40,672 bases of DNA from an uncultured Collinsella sp. (lineage in GTDB: Bacteria; Actinomycetota; Coriobacteriia; Coriobacteriales; Coriobacteriaceae), in contig CABUJH010000013.1 in the NCBI GenBank assembly GCA_902491895.1, forward strand, positions 1 through 40,672, given 5' to 3'. A model generated the notes under the pieces. That model made no database searches and had not been told where the DNA came from. It saw only the letters and a list, made by a program, of their open reading frames with translations. The translations under genes and the position numbers were made by a program. This document shows, piece by piece, positions 1 to 6,935 of this stretch; positions within the stretch are counted from its first letter, which is position 1, and every line of letters begins with the position of its first letter.

Positions 1-639
1 ATCGACTTCAAGCGCAACAAGGACGGCGTGCCCGCCAAGGTTGCCACGATCGAGTACGATCCGAACCGTTCCGCTCGCATCGCTCTGCTGCACTACGCTG
101 ACGGTGAGAAGCGCTACATCCTGGCCCCCAAGGGCCTCGAGGTCGGTCAGACCATCATGTCCGGTTCTGACGCCGACATCAAGCCGGGCAACGCTCTGCC
201 CCTCGCCGACATCCCCGTCGGTACGCTCATCCATGCCGTCGAGTTCCAGCCGGGCAAGGGCGCTGCTATCGCCCGTTCCGCCGGTAACTCCTGCCAGCTG
301 ATGGGTAAGGAGGGCAAGTACGCTATCGTCCGTATGCCTTCCTCCGAGATGCGCCGCATCCTCGTTACCTGCCGCGCCACCGTCGGTGAGGTCGGCAACG
401 CCGATCACTCCAACATCGTCATCGGCAAGGCCGGCCGTAAGCGTCACATGAACGTGCGCCCGACCGTCCGCGGTACCGTCATGAACCCTGTCGACCACCC
501 GCACGGCGGTGGCGAGGGCAAGAACCACACCTCTGGTCGTCCCTCCGTTACCCCCTGGGGTAAGCCGACGAAGGGCCTTCGTACGCGCAAGAAGAAGAAG
601 GTCTCGAACCAGCACATCATTCGTCGCCGTAAGAAGTAA
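1..639 (+). CDS. rplB: 50S ribosomal protein L2 (5' truncated by the window)
   Basis: Large-subunit protein L2, a primary 23S rRNA binder needed for subunit association and the peptidyl transferase region. The reading frame is open from base 1 (it begins IDFKRNKDGVPAKV, typical of the L2 RNA-binding domain), so the true start lies upstream of the window; about 212 of the usual 275 or so residues are present. The C-terminal part shows the conserved NPVDHPHGGGEG segment, containing the histidine long linked to peptidyl transferase function, followed by the usual basic tail ending RRRKK. It is followed 32 bp later by rpsS, the standard S10-operon order. Confidence 0.98.
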   Translation: MDFKRNKDGVPAKVATIEYDPNRSARIALLHYADGEKRYILAPKGLEVGQTIMSGSDADIKPGNALPLADIPVGTLIHAVEFQPGKGAAIARSAGNSCQLMGKEGKYAIVRMPSSEMRRILVTCRATVGEVGNADHSNIVIGKAGRKRHMNVRPTVRGTVMNPVDHPHGGGEGKNHTSGRPSVTPWGKPTKGLRTRKKKKVSNQHIIRRRKK

Positions 640-671
640 TTTCGGATACCGAGTTTTAGGAGAAAGCACTT

Positions 672-932
672 ATGAGCAGAAGTCTCAAAAAGGGCCCGTT
701 CGTGGAGACTCGCCTTCTCTCGCGTATCACCGCGATGAACGAGGCTGGCAAGAAGGACGTCGTGAAGACCTGGTCCCGCGCGTCCACCATCTTCCCCGAG
801 ATGGTTGGTCACACCATCGCCGTCCACGACGGCCGCAAGCATGTGCCCGTGTATGTTACCGAGTCCATGGTTGGTCACAAGCTCGGCGAGTTCGCGCCGA
901 CTCGTACGTTCCGTGGCCACAAGGCCAAATAG
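672..932 (+). CDS. rpsS: 30S ribosomal protein S19
   Basis: Small-subunit head protein S19, which forms a pair with S13 and contacts 16S rRNA near the A site. The 86-residue product begins MSRSLKKGPFV and contains GHKLGEFAPTRTFRGH near the C-terminus, both hallmarks of the family, and its length is normal. The start is supported by a GGAGAAAG ribosome binding site just upstream. It sits between rplB and rplV as in the canonical S10 operon and is presumably cotranscribed with them. Confidence 0.98.
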   Translation: MSRSLKKGPFVETRLLSRITAMNEAGKKDVVKTWSRASTIFPEMVGHTIAVHDGRKHVPVYVTESMVGHKLGEFAPTRTFRGHKAK

Positions 933-946
933 GGGGTTAACCGTAA

Positions 947-1318
947 ATGGCAACTAAGTCTATTGAAACTGAGGCCACCGAGGTTCGCGCCGTCGCTAAG
1001 TACGTGCGTGTTTCCCCCAGCAAGGCCCGCCTGGTGGTCGATCTGATCCGCCGCAAGCCTGTCGCTCAGGCCTTCGACATCCTCCACTTCTGCGACCGCG
1101 CCGTCGCCGTGGATGTCGAGAAGGTTCTCCGTTCCGCCGTTGCGAACGCCGAGAACAACAACGGTCTGCGTGCCGACAACCTGGTTGTCGCCGCTGCCTA
1201 TGTTGACGAGGGTCCGACGCTTAAGCGCATCCGTCCCCGCGCCAAGGGTTCCGCTTCTCGCATTCTGAAGCGTACTTCCCACATCACCGTCGTCGTTGCT
1301 CCTCGAAAGGAGGCGTAA
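947..1318 (+). CDS. rplV: 50S ribosomal protein L22
   Basis: L22 lines the peptide exit tunnel through a long beta-hairpin. The 123-residue product has the family pattern VRVSPSKARLVVDLIRRKPV near residues 20-40 and, in the hairpin, LKRIRPRAKGSASRILKRTSH. The N-terminus carries about 15 extra residues before the conserved core, which is common. It lies 14 bp after rpsS and 6 bp before rpsC. An AGGAGG sequence inside its 3' end serves as ribosome binding site for rpsC. Confidence 0.98.
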   Translation: MATKSIETEATEVRAVAKYVRVSPSKARLVVDLIRRKPVAQAFDILHFCDRAVAVDVEKVLRSAVANAENNNGLRADNLVVAAAYVDEGPTLKRIRPRAKGSASRILKRTSHITVVVAPRKEA

Positions 1319-1324
1319 AGCTGT

Positions 1325-2035
1325 ATGGGTCAGAAAGTCTACCCCACCGGCTTCCGTCTTGGCATCACCGAGAACTGGCGCTCTCGCTGGTTCGCAGAGA
1401 AGGATTACGCTAAGACCCTCGGTAACGATCTCGAGATCCGCAAGTACCTCGAGAAGCGTCTTTCCCGCGCAGCTGTCTCCCGTGTCGAGATCGAGCGCGC
1501 TGGCGACAAGGTGAAGGTCATCATCCTCACCGCTCGCCCCGGCGTTGTCATCGGTAAGAAGGGTGCCGAGATCGATACCCTCCGCACCGAGCTCGAGAAG
1601 GTCGCTGGCGTCTCCAAGGGCCAGCTCTCCGTCGACGTTGTCGAGATCAAGCGCCCCGAGCTCGACGCCAACCTCGTTGCTCAGTCCATTGCTGAGCAGC
1701 TCGAGGGCCGCGTTGCCTTCCGTCGCGCTATGCGCAAGGCTGTCCAGTCCGCTCGCAAGGCCGGCGCCAAGGGCATCCGTATCCAGTGCTCCGGTCGTCT
1801 CGGCGGTGCCGAGATGGGCCGTCGTGAGTGGTACCGTGAGGGTCGCGTGCCTCTGCACACCCTCCGCGCCAAGATCGACTACGGCACGGCTGTCGCCAGC
1901 ACCACCATGGGCGCTTGCGGCGTGAAGGTCTGGATCTACCTGGGCGAGAAGCTCCCGGGCCAGCCTGTTCCCAACCCTGCACTCGAGGGCTCTTCCCGTC
2001 CTCGTCGTCGTAACTCCGAGAGGAGGGGTCAGTAG
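1325..2035 (+). CDS. rpsC: 30S ribosomal protein S3
   Basis: S3 forms part of the mRNA entry channel in the small-subunit head and has helicase-like activity with S4 and S5. The 236-residue product starts MGQKVYPTGFRLGI, has the KH-domain loop GVVIGKKGAEID at about residues 73-84, and the C-terminal domain with GAEMGRREWYREGRVPLHTLRA. The tail is short and Arg-rich. Its TAG stop shares its last base with the GTG start of rplP, so the two are probably translationally coupled. Confidence 0.98.
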   Translation: MGQKVYPTGFRLGITENWRSRWFAEKDYAKTLGNDLEIRKYLEKRLSRAAVSRVEIERAGDKVKVIILTARPGVVIGKKGAEIDTLRTELEKVAGVSKGQLSVDVVEIKRPELDANLVAQSIAEQLEGRVAFRRAMRKAVQSARKAGAKGIRIQCSGRLGGAEMGRREWYREGRVPLHTLRAKIDYGTAVASTTMGACGVKVWIYLGEKLPGQPVPNPALEGSSRPRRRNSERRGQ

Positions 2036-2538
2036 TGCTTGCCCCTAAGCGTATTCTTCACCGCAAGGTGCAGCGTGGCTCCATGAAGGGCCAGGCCAAG
2101 GGTAATACCGAGCTGCATTTCGGCGAGTTTGGTATCCAGGCTCTCGAGGCCCATTGGATCACCAACCGTCAGATCGAGGCCGCTCGTATTGCCATGACCC
2201 GCTACATGAAGCGTGGCGGTCGTGTCTACATCACGATTTTCCCCGATAAGCCCATCACCAAGAAGCCCGCCGAGACTCGCATGGGTTCTGGTAAGGGTAA
2301 TCCCGAGGAGTGGGTGGCCGTCGTCAAGCCCGGCCGCATCATGTTCGAGGTCAAGGGTGTTCCCGAGGAGGTCGCTCGCGAGGCTCTGCGTCTTGCGCAG
2401 CACAAGCTCCCCATCAAGACCAAGATTGTTGCTGCTAAGAACGCTGAGCAGCGCATCGAGAAGGAGATGGCTGAGGAGGCCGCTCTCGAGGCCAAGTGGG
2501 CTGCTGAGGACGCCGCCGCCGCCAAGGAGGAGAACTAA
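2035..2538 (+). CDS. rplP: 50S ribosomal protein L16 with an acidic C-terminal extension
   Basis: L16 organises the A-site region of the large subunit. The product begins LAPKRILHRKVQRGSMKG and contains RVYITIFPDKPITKKPAETRMGSGKG, both diagnostic. The start is GTG, overlapping the rpsC stop by one base. At 167 residues it is about 25 longer than the usual 137-145. The extra part begins after LPIKTKIVAAKN and is a charged, Ala/Glu-rich probable helix. The stop TAA overlaps the ATG of rpmC (TAATG). A long C-terminal tail on L16 is uncommon and may be a lineage trait. Confidence 0.97.
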   Translation: MLAPKRILHRKVQRGSMKGQAKGNTELHFGEFGIQALEAHWITNRQIEAARIAMTRYMKRGGRVYITIFPDKPITKKPAETRMGSGKGNPEEWVAVVKPGRIMFEVKGVPEEVAREALRLAQHKLPIKTKIVAAKNAEQRIEKEMAEEAALEAKWAAEDAAAAKEEN

Positions 2539-2753
2539 TGAAGCCCGCAGAGATTCGTGAGCTCTCGGACGCTCAGCTCGTTGAGAAGCTGAAGGAAATG
2601 CGCGCCGAGCTCTTTAACCTTCGTTTCCAGATGGCCACCAGCCAGCTGGACAACACCGCTCGCGTCAACACCGTGAAGAAGGACATCGCTCGCGTCCTCA
2701 CGGAGCAGCGCGCCCGCGAGATCGCAGCGGAGAAGTCCGCTGTCGCCGAGTAG
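2538..2753 (+). CDS. rpmC: 50S ribosomal protein L29
   Basis: L29 sits at the exit-tunnel rim, near where trigger factor and signal recognition particle dock. The 71-residue product is a predicted two-helix hairpin with the family patterns IRELSDAQLVEKLKEMRAEL and NLRFQMATSQLDN, then RVNTVKKDIARVLT. Its length is normal. The start overlaps the rplP stop (TAATG), which indicates translational coupling. It is followed 16 bp later by rpsQ behind a GGAG ribosome binding site. Confidence 0.97.
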   Translation: MKPAEIRELSDAQLVEKLKEMRAELFNLRFQMATSQLDNTARVNTVKKDIARVLTEQRAREIAAEKSAVAE

Positions 2754-2769
2754 GACCTAAGGAGAGAAC

Positions 2770-3030
2770 ATGACTGATTCGCGTAACTCGCGTAAGGTCC
2801 GTACGGGTGTCGTTACCTCCGTCTCCGGTGCCAAGACCATTGTTGTCACCATCACCGAGCGCAAGCGTCACCCCAAGTACGGCAAGATGATGACCAGCTC
2901 CAAGAAGCTGCACGCTCACGACGAGGAGTGCACGGCTGGCGTGGGCGATACCGTCCGCGTTATGGAGACCCGTCCTATGTCCAAGATGAAGCGTTGGCGC
3001 CTCATCGAGGTCGTCGAGCGCGCTAAATAA
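2770..3030 (+). CDS. rpsQ: 30S ribosomal protein S17
   Basis: S17 is an OB-fold primary binder of the 16S rRNA 5' domain. The 86-residue product has RTGVVTSVSGAKTIVVTITERKRHPKYGKM, the DTVRVMETRPMSKMKRWRL C-terminal strand pattern, and normal length. It is preceded by AAGGAGAGAAC. It is the last gene before a 118-bp gap, which matches the classical S10/spc operon boundary between rpsQ and rplN. Confidence 0.97.
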   Translation: MTDSRNSRKVRTGVVTSVSGAKTIVVTITERKRHPKYGKMMTSSKKLHAHDEECTAGVGDTVRVMETRPMSKMKRWRLIEVVERAK

Positions 3031-3057
3031 GCAGTCGCTCTTACGACTTGTACGTTT

Positions 3058-3123
3058 CCGAAGATGTGCGTATGCCTGGCTTGCATACCACGGGCCGTAT
3101 AAAGGCTGCGCACCTCTCTTCGG
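3058..3123 (+). promoter_or_regulatory. Candidate structured leader RNA (three-way junction) and/or spc promoter region before rplN
   Basis: The 118-bp rpsQ-rplN gap can fold as one closed structure. 3058-3064 (CCGAAGA) pairs with 3117-3123 (TCTTCGG). 3066-3070 (GTGCG) pairs with 3109-3113 (CGCAC) across a 1/3-nt internal loop. Inside are two hairpins: GTATGC 3070-3075 with GCATAC 3083-3088, and GGCC 3093-3096 with GGCT 3104-3107. The ribosome binding site of rplN follows 10 nt later. A possible promoter (TTGTAC 3048-3053, 17 bp, TATGCC 3071-3076) overlaps it. The pairing is seen directly; a regulatory role, for example ribosomal-protein autoregulation, is inference. Confidence 0.45.
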
Positions 3124-3148
3124 TTCTTAGTTCGGAGGAACATCTACC

Positions 3149-3517
3149 ATGATTCAGATGCAAACCATGCTGAACGTCGCCGACAACTCCGGCGCTCGCA
3201 AGATTCGCTGCATCAAGGTGCTTGGCGGTTCCAAGCGTCGTTATGCAGGCATCGGCGATGTGTTCATCGGTGCTGTCCAGGAGGCTACTCCTGGCGCCAA
3301 CGTCAAGAAGAAGGACGTTGTCCGTTGCGTCGTCGTTCGCACCGTTAAGGAGATCCGCCGCAAGGATGGCTCCTACATTCGCTTTGATGAGAACGCCTGC
3401 GTTGTCATCAACAACGATGGTTCGCCCGTCGGCACCCGTATCTTCGGGCCCGTCGCTCGCGAGCTTCGTGACAAGAAGTACATGAAGATCGTCTCGCTCG
3501 CTCCCGAGACCCTGTAG
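3149..3517 (+). CDS. rplN: 50S ribosomal protein L14
   Basis: L14 lies at the subunit interface and forms bridges to the small subunit. The 122-residue product starts MIQMQTMLNVADNSGARKIRCIKVLGG, contains the VVRTVKEIRRKDGSYIRFDENA pattern, and has exactly the usual length. It is preceded by a strong GGAGGA ribosome binding site. In classical organisation it is the first gene of the spc operon, so the upstream gap is a plausible promoter and leader position. Confidence 0.98.
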   Translation: MIQMQTMLNVADNSGARKIRCIKVLGGSKRRYAGIGDVFIGAVQEATPGANVKKKDVVRCVVVRTVKEIRRKDGSYIRFDENACVVINNDGSPVGTRIFGPVARELRDKKYMKIVSLAPETL

Positions 3518-3530
3518 TTAGGGGAGATAT

Positions 3531-3836
3531 ATGTATATCAAGAAGGGCGATAAGGTCCAGGTTCTCTCTGGTAAGGATCGCGGCAAGCAGGGCGTTATCC
3601 TGCGTGCTCTCCCCGCCGAGAACAAGGTCGTTGTCGAGGGCGTTTCGGTCGTCAAGAAGGCCGTCAAGCCCAACGCTGCCAACCAGCAGGGCGGCATCGT
3701 TTCGCAGGAGGCTCCCATCGACGCCTCCAACGTCAATCTCGTCTGCCCCGAGTGCGGTAAGGTTACCCGCGTCGGTCACGAGAAGGACGGCAAGAACAAG
3801 CTGCGCGTCTGCAAGAAGTGCGGCCACAAGTTCTAA
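3531..3836 (+). CDS. rplX: 50S ribosomal protein L24
   Basis: L24 is an early assembly initiator that binds 23S rRNA domain I. The product has 101 residues (normal length), with the KOW motif KGDKVQVLSGKDRGKQGVIL at residues 4-24 and the C-terminal CPECGK and CKKCGHKF segments that give a four-cysteine zinc-ribbon-like tail. It is complete. Instead of the expected rplE, it is followed 28 bp later by an intrinsic terminator and then by a non-ribosomal locus. Confidence 0.97.
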   Translation: MYIKKGDKVQVLSGKDRGKQGVILRALPAENKVVVEGVSVVKKAVKPNAANQQGGIVSQEAPIDASNVNLVCPECGKVTRVGHEKDGKNKLRVCKKCGHKF

Positions 3837-3863
3837 GCTGCCCGCAACATCAAGTTGCTAGTA

Positions 3864-3899
3864 AAGGCCCGGATGCCCCACGGCACCCGGGCCTTTTTC
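3864..3899 (+). terminator. Intrinsic terminator after rplX
   Basis: A GC-rich stem of about 13 bp (AGGCCCGGATGCC against GGCACCCGGGCCT, one A-C mismatch) with a short CCAC loop is followed by TTTTT. It ends the ribosomal protein transcript after rplX, so rplE and the rest of a normal spc operon cannot simply follow in this transcript. Confidence 0.88.
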
Positions 3900-3910
3900 T
3901 ATCCCTACTC

Positions 3911-4041
3911 ATTGGGGACAGACTTAAATGAGTGGAAGTCGCTTGGCATTCATTGGGGAGCATTTATTGGGGGCAGACTTAAATGACCAGTCGTTGGGGG
4001 ACAGTCTCTATGTGCCGGCAGTTTGGGACGGTCTTTTGATG
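3911..4041 (+). repeat. Four degenerate copies of a 20-bp motif (TTGGGGACAGACTTAAATG type)
   Basis: Related stretches occur at 3911-3930 (ATTGGGGACAGACTTAAATG), 3966-3985 (one-base variant), 3993-4012 (GTTGGGGGACAGTCTCTATG) and 4021-4041 (GTTTGGGACGGTCTTTTGATG). They share TTGGGG(A)CAG(A/T)CT. Such GGGGACAG repeats recur in intergenic DNA of many bacteria next to REP-type tyrosine transposases; I infer these are relics of that kind. No transposase gene is present here. Confidence 0.55.
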
Positions 4042-4130
4042 TCTGGTGCCCCCAGAGGGGTGAGGTAATACAGCTGGCTCTGTCTTTTAGGGCTTTGGTG
4101 TTCCGCCCCTTTATGTTTCATAAGGATCGT

Positions 4131-4268
4131 TATATGCGCATCTGCGCGCATGTCACTGCGCGATTATGCGCATAACCGCGCAAACATCTGCCAACTATGG
4201 CTAAATAATGACCGATAAGCAAATAAGCACGCAAACACGAGCAGATACGCGCGCAATTGTGCGAATAT
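4131..4268. promoter_or_regulatory. Operator-like TGCGCAT palindromes upstream of the oxidoreductase/DeoR pair
   Basis: The 4042-4314 gap before the oxidoreductase gene is AT-richer and full of TGCGC/GCGCA words. The clearest is the perfect 12-bp palindrome TTATGCGCATAA at 4164-4175. A related TATATGCGCAT lies at 4131-4141, and the near-palindrome GCGCAATTGTGC is at 4251-4262. Their position before a DeoR-type operon suggests autoregulatory operator sites. No convincing -35/-10 pair was seen. Confidence 0.35.
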
Positions 4269-4314
4269 AGGGTTGTTAGAAATGGAGGACTTCCGATAAC
4301 TCAGGAGGCACATA

Positions 4315-5394
4315 ATGGCAGATTCCAAACAGGCTCTGCTCGACGCCGAAGCAGCCGCTAAGGCGGCGTTTGCTTCGGTCCAGGACAAGCCATTCCCCGA
4401 TGATATCTTTACGGCTCCCGAGCTTCGTTGGGCTGTGATCGGGTGCGGCGTTATCGCCAACCAGATGGCCCAGTCTCTCGCTCTTGCCGGCCGCAAGCTT
4501 GCGGGCGTTGCCAACCGCACACTGTCCAAGGCTCAAGCTTTTGCAGAGCAGTATGGCGTTGAGAAGGTCTATGAAACGGTCGAGGACCTCTACGCCGATC
4601 CGAACATTGACGCAGTCTATATCACCACGCCGCACAACACGCATATCACCTACCTGCGAGCCGCTCTGGCAGCTGGTAAGCACGTGCTCTGCGAGAAGGC
4701 CATTACCCTCAATTCCGCTGAGCTCGACGAGGCGCGTGCCATCGCCGACGAGCACAACGTCGTCCTTATGGACGCCACCACGGTGCTTCACATGCCCTTG
4801 TATCAGGAGCTGCGTCGTCGCATGGATGTCGGCGAGTTCGGCCGCATGAACCTCGCCCAGCTCAACTTTGGCAGCTACAAGGAGTACGGCGATCTGACCA
4901 ATCGCTTCTACAACCGCAACCTTGCTGGCGGTGCCATGCTCGATATTGGCGTGTATGCCCTGTCCGTCATGCGTCTCTTTATGGCAAGCCAGCCCGCTGA
5001 GGTTGTCTCGCTGGGCAACACCTGTGAAACCGGTGTTGACGTTGCGGGCGGCATCGTCTGCCGTAATGCCGAGCAGCAGCTGGGTGTTGTGAGCCTCACG
5101 CTCCACTCCAAGCAACCCAAGCGCTCGATTATTAGCTTCGATAAGTGCTATATCGAGGTCAACGAGTATCCGCGCGCCGATCACGCGACCATCGTGTGGA
5201 CTGCGGACGGCCACCGCGAGGAGGTCCACGCCGGCACCGAGGCTTACGCCCTTTGCTATGAGATGGCCGACCTGGAGAAGGCCGTTGCCGGCGACGACTC
5301 CAAGCGCGAGCTGCTGGATTATGCTTCTGATGTTATGGAACTTATGACCAAGCTCCGCGCCGACTGGGGAGTCGTGTACCCCGAGGAGGAGTAA
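4315..5394 (+). CDS. Gfo/Idh/MocA-family NAD(P)-dependent oxidoreductase
   Basis: Predicted cytosolic dehydrogenase acting on a sugar, polyol or related substrate that I cannot specify. The 359-residue product has an N-terminal Rossmann fold with WAVIGCGVIANQMAQSLAL at about residues 40-58, the ITTPHNTHITYLRAALAAGKHVLCEK segment ending in the family's EK(P) motif (here CEKAI, with Ala where Pro is usual), and a C-terminal Gfo/Idh alpha/beta domain with NRNLAGGAMLDIGVYAL. About 35 residues precede the fold. The start is fixed by a strong AGGAGG 8 nt upstream. The next gene, a DeoR regulator, begins 3 bp after its stop, so the two form an operon and are probably induced by the same sugar or sugar phosphate. 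Confidence 0.9.
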   Translation: MADSKQALLDAEAAAKAAFASVQDKPFPDDIFTAPELRWAVIGCGVIANQMAQSLALAGRKLAGVANRTLSKAQAFAEQYGVEKVYETVEDLYADPNIDAVYITTPHNTHITYLRAALAAGKHVLCEKAITLNSAELDEARAIADEHNVVLMDATTVLHMPLYQELRRRMDVGEFGRMNLAQLNFGSYKEYGDLTNRFYNRNLAGGAMLDIGVYALSVMRLFMASQPAEVVSLGNTCETGVDVAGGIVCRNAEQQLGVVSLTLHSKQPKRSIISFDKCYIEVNEYPRADHATIVWTADGHREEVHAGTEAYALCYEMADLEKAVAGDDSKRELLDYASDVMELMTKLRADWGVVYPEEE

Positions 5395-5397
5395 GCG

Positions 5398-6144
5398 ATG
5401 CTTGCGGAAGATAGGCTCAACGCGATCGTGTCGATGGTGCAGCAGGCCGGCTCGGTTACCGTGCCGGAGCTTGCCGAAGCCCTGGGCGTGACGGCGTCTA
5501 CCATTCGGCGCGACCTGCAGACGCTCGACCGAGCGCATTGCATCGCCAAGGTCCACGGTGGGGCGACGAGTCTTGAGCGCGCGCACGTGACGCGCGACCT
5601 AACGCTTAATGAGCGCAGCGACCTCCATAACGACGACAAGGAGCGTATCTGCGCCCGTGCGGCGGCACTTGTGGAGCCCGAGAGCTTTGTATACATCGAC
5701 TCGGGTTCGACGACGCTCAGGCTCATCGAGCATCTTCCACACCTTGAAGATGTCACCTATGTGACCGATTCCGTGCTCCATGCTCAACGCCTTGCTTTGC
5801 GCGGCATGCGTACCGTGGTGCTGGGCGGCGAGCTCAAACCCGAGACCGAGGCGCTCGTTGGCCCCGATGCCTTGGCAACCTTAGACCGCTACAACTTCAA
5901 CTGTGGCTTTTGGGGCTCTAACGGCATTGCCGCCGAGCAGGGCTTCACGGCGCCCGATATCGAGGAGGCGCAAGTAAAGCGTATCTCGATGCGTCATACG
6001 GCCAAGCGCTTCGTAATCTCGGACGACAGTAAATTTGGCATGGTGGCGCCCGTCAAGTTCGCGGACTTCCGTGACGCAACGATTATTACCGCAGGCGATG
6101 TCCCCGCCAAGTACCGGGCAATGGACAACGTCATCACGGTCTAA
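5398..6144 (+). CDS. DeoR-family transcriptional regulator
   Basis: Predicted sugar-phosphate-responsive repressor. The 248-residue product has an N-terminal winged helix at residues 1-57 with VTVPELAEALGVTASTIRRDLQTLD, followed by the DeoR C-terminal sensor domain: YIDSGSTTLRLIEHLP at about 100-115 and VLGGELKPETEALVGPDAL near 140-160. Length is standard for the family. The ATG lies 3 bp after the oxidoreductase stop, with GAGGAGTAA as ribosome binding site in the 3' end of that gene. It probably controls this two-gene operon through the palindromes upstream of 4315; that is inference. Confidence 0.92.
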   Translation: MLAEDRLNAIVSMVQQAGSVTVPELAEALGVTASTIRRDLQTLDRAHCIAKVHGGATSLERAHVTRDLTLNERSDLHNDDKERICARAAALVEPESFVYIDSGSTTLRLIEHLPHLEDVTYVTDSVLHAQRLALRGMRTVVLGGELKPETEALVGPDALATLDRYNFNCGFWGSNGIAAEQGFTAPDIEEAQVKRISMRHTAKRFVISDDSKFGMVAPVKFADFRDATIITAGDVPAKYRAMDNVITV

Positions 6145-6166
6145 CAGCAGGGGACGGGCTAAGGCC

Positions 6167-6206
6167 AAAACCACCGCGAAGGGGCAGGAACCTTTGTGGT
6201 GGTTTT
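6167..6206. terminator. Intrinsic terminator after the DeoR gene
   Basis: AAAACCACCGCGAAGG (6167-6182) pairs with CCTTTGTGGTGGTTTT (6191-6206) with two G-T pairs, giving a 16-bp stem with an 8-nt loop. T and A tracts at both ends mean it could work in both directions between the converging DeoR and rluA genes. Confidence 0.85.
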
Positions 6207-6235
6207 GACGTTTGTCCAGATAAAACCTGCCAAAA

Positions 6236-6262
6236 TAAACCTGCCCCTTTTCGGCAGGTTTT
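6236..6262 (-). terminator. Intrinsic terminator of the minus-strand U32/RluA operon
   Basis: Read on the minus strand, AACCTGCC, a GAAAAGG loop and GGCAGG are followed by TTTATTTT. The stem overlaps the TAA stop of the pseudouridine synthase gene. A further copy of the arm (AAAACCTGCC, 6222-6231) could form an alternative longer-range pairing. Confidence 0.75.
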
Positions 6263-6920
6263 AGGGCTCCCAGGGGCAGGGGGCTTCGATGTGGATGTGC
6301 TCGCCGGTTACGGGATGCGTGAAGGACACGCTGTGGGCGTGGAGCATCAGGCCACAGGGGCGCGGCGTTCCGTACAGGTCGTCGCCAACCAGGGGATGGC
6401 GCTCGCTCGCCAGATGCACACGGATTTGGTGCTTGCGGCCGGTGAGCAACTCGACATCGATATACGAGCGCGTGGGTAGGCCTCGGCGGCTCTTAAGGCG
6501 CTTGAGCACCTTCACGCGCGTCTGAGACGGCTTGCCGCTGGCGCCAACGCGCATCTTGCGGCTGTCGTGGCGGTCGCGGGCGATGGGCTTGTCGATGAGC
6601 TTTTCGTTCCAGTCGATCTTGCCCTCGGCGAGCGCCAGATAGTGCTTTTCGAATGCGTGGTCGATGATCATCTGGTCAAAAGCGGGTTGCGTCTGCTTGT
6701 CGAGCGAGAACAACACCACGCCGGTGGTGTTGCGGTCCAGGCGGTTGAGCGGCTGCATGTCAGTCGCGGCAAAGCCGTCGCCCATCGCCAACAAAAGGTC
6801 GCTAGCGTAGTCGGTAAGTGTGCGCTCGCCGGTGCCGTCACCGTGGACGATCATGCCAGCGGGCTTGTCGATGGCCATGAGCCAGGCGTCGCAGTAGAGG
6901 ACTTGAGGTTCTTCGTTCAC
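6261..6920 (-). CDS. RluA-family pseudouridine synthase
   Basis: Converts uridine to pseudouridine in rRNA or tRNA; the exact target cannot be read from the sequence. The 219-residue product has the catalytic block LNRLDRNTTG with the nucleophilic Asp at about residue 62 (NRLD rather than the commoner HRLD), KPAGMIVHGDGT near the N-terminus, and the C-terminal TGRKHQIRVHLAS motif. There is no N-terminal S4 domain, so it is a short RluA/TruC-like form. The start is GTG with AAAGG 8 nt upstream. It follows the U32 gene by 15 bp on the same strand, forming an RNA-modification pair with it. Confidence 0.9.
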   Translation of the reverse strand: MNEEPQVLYCDAWLMAIDKPAGMIVHGDGTGERTLTDYASDLLLAMGDGFAATDMQPLNRLDRNTTGVVLFSLDKQTQPAFDQMIIDHAFEKHYLALAEGKIDWNEKLIDKPIARDRHDSRKMRVGASGKPSQTRVKVLKRLKSRRGLPTRSYIDVELLTGRKHQIRVHLASERHPLVGDDLYGTPRPCGLMLHAHSVSFTHPVTGEHIHIEAPCPWEP

Positions 6921-6935
6921 GTGTAAGCCTTTCGG

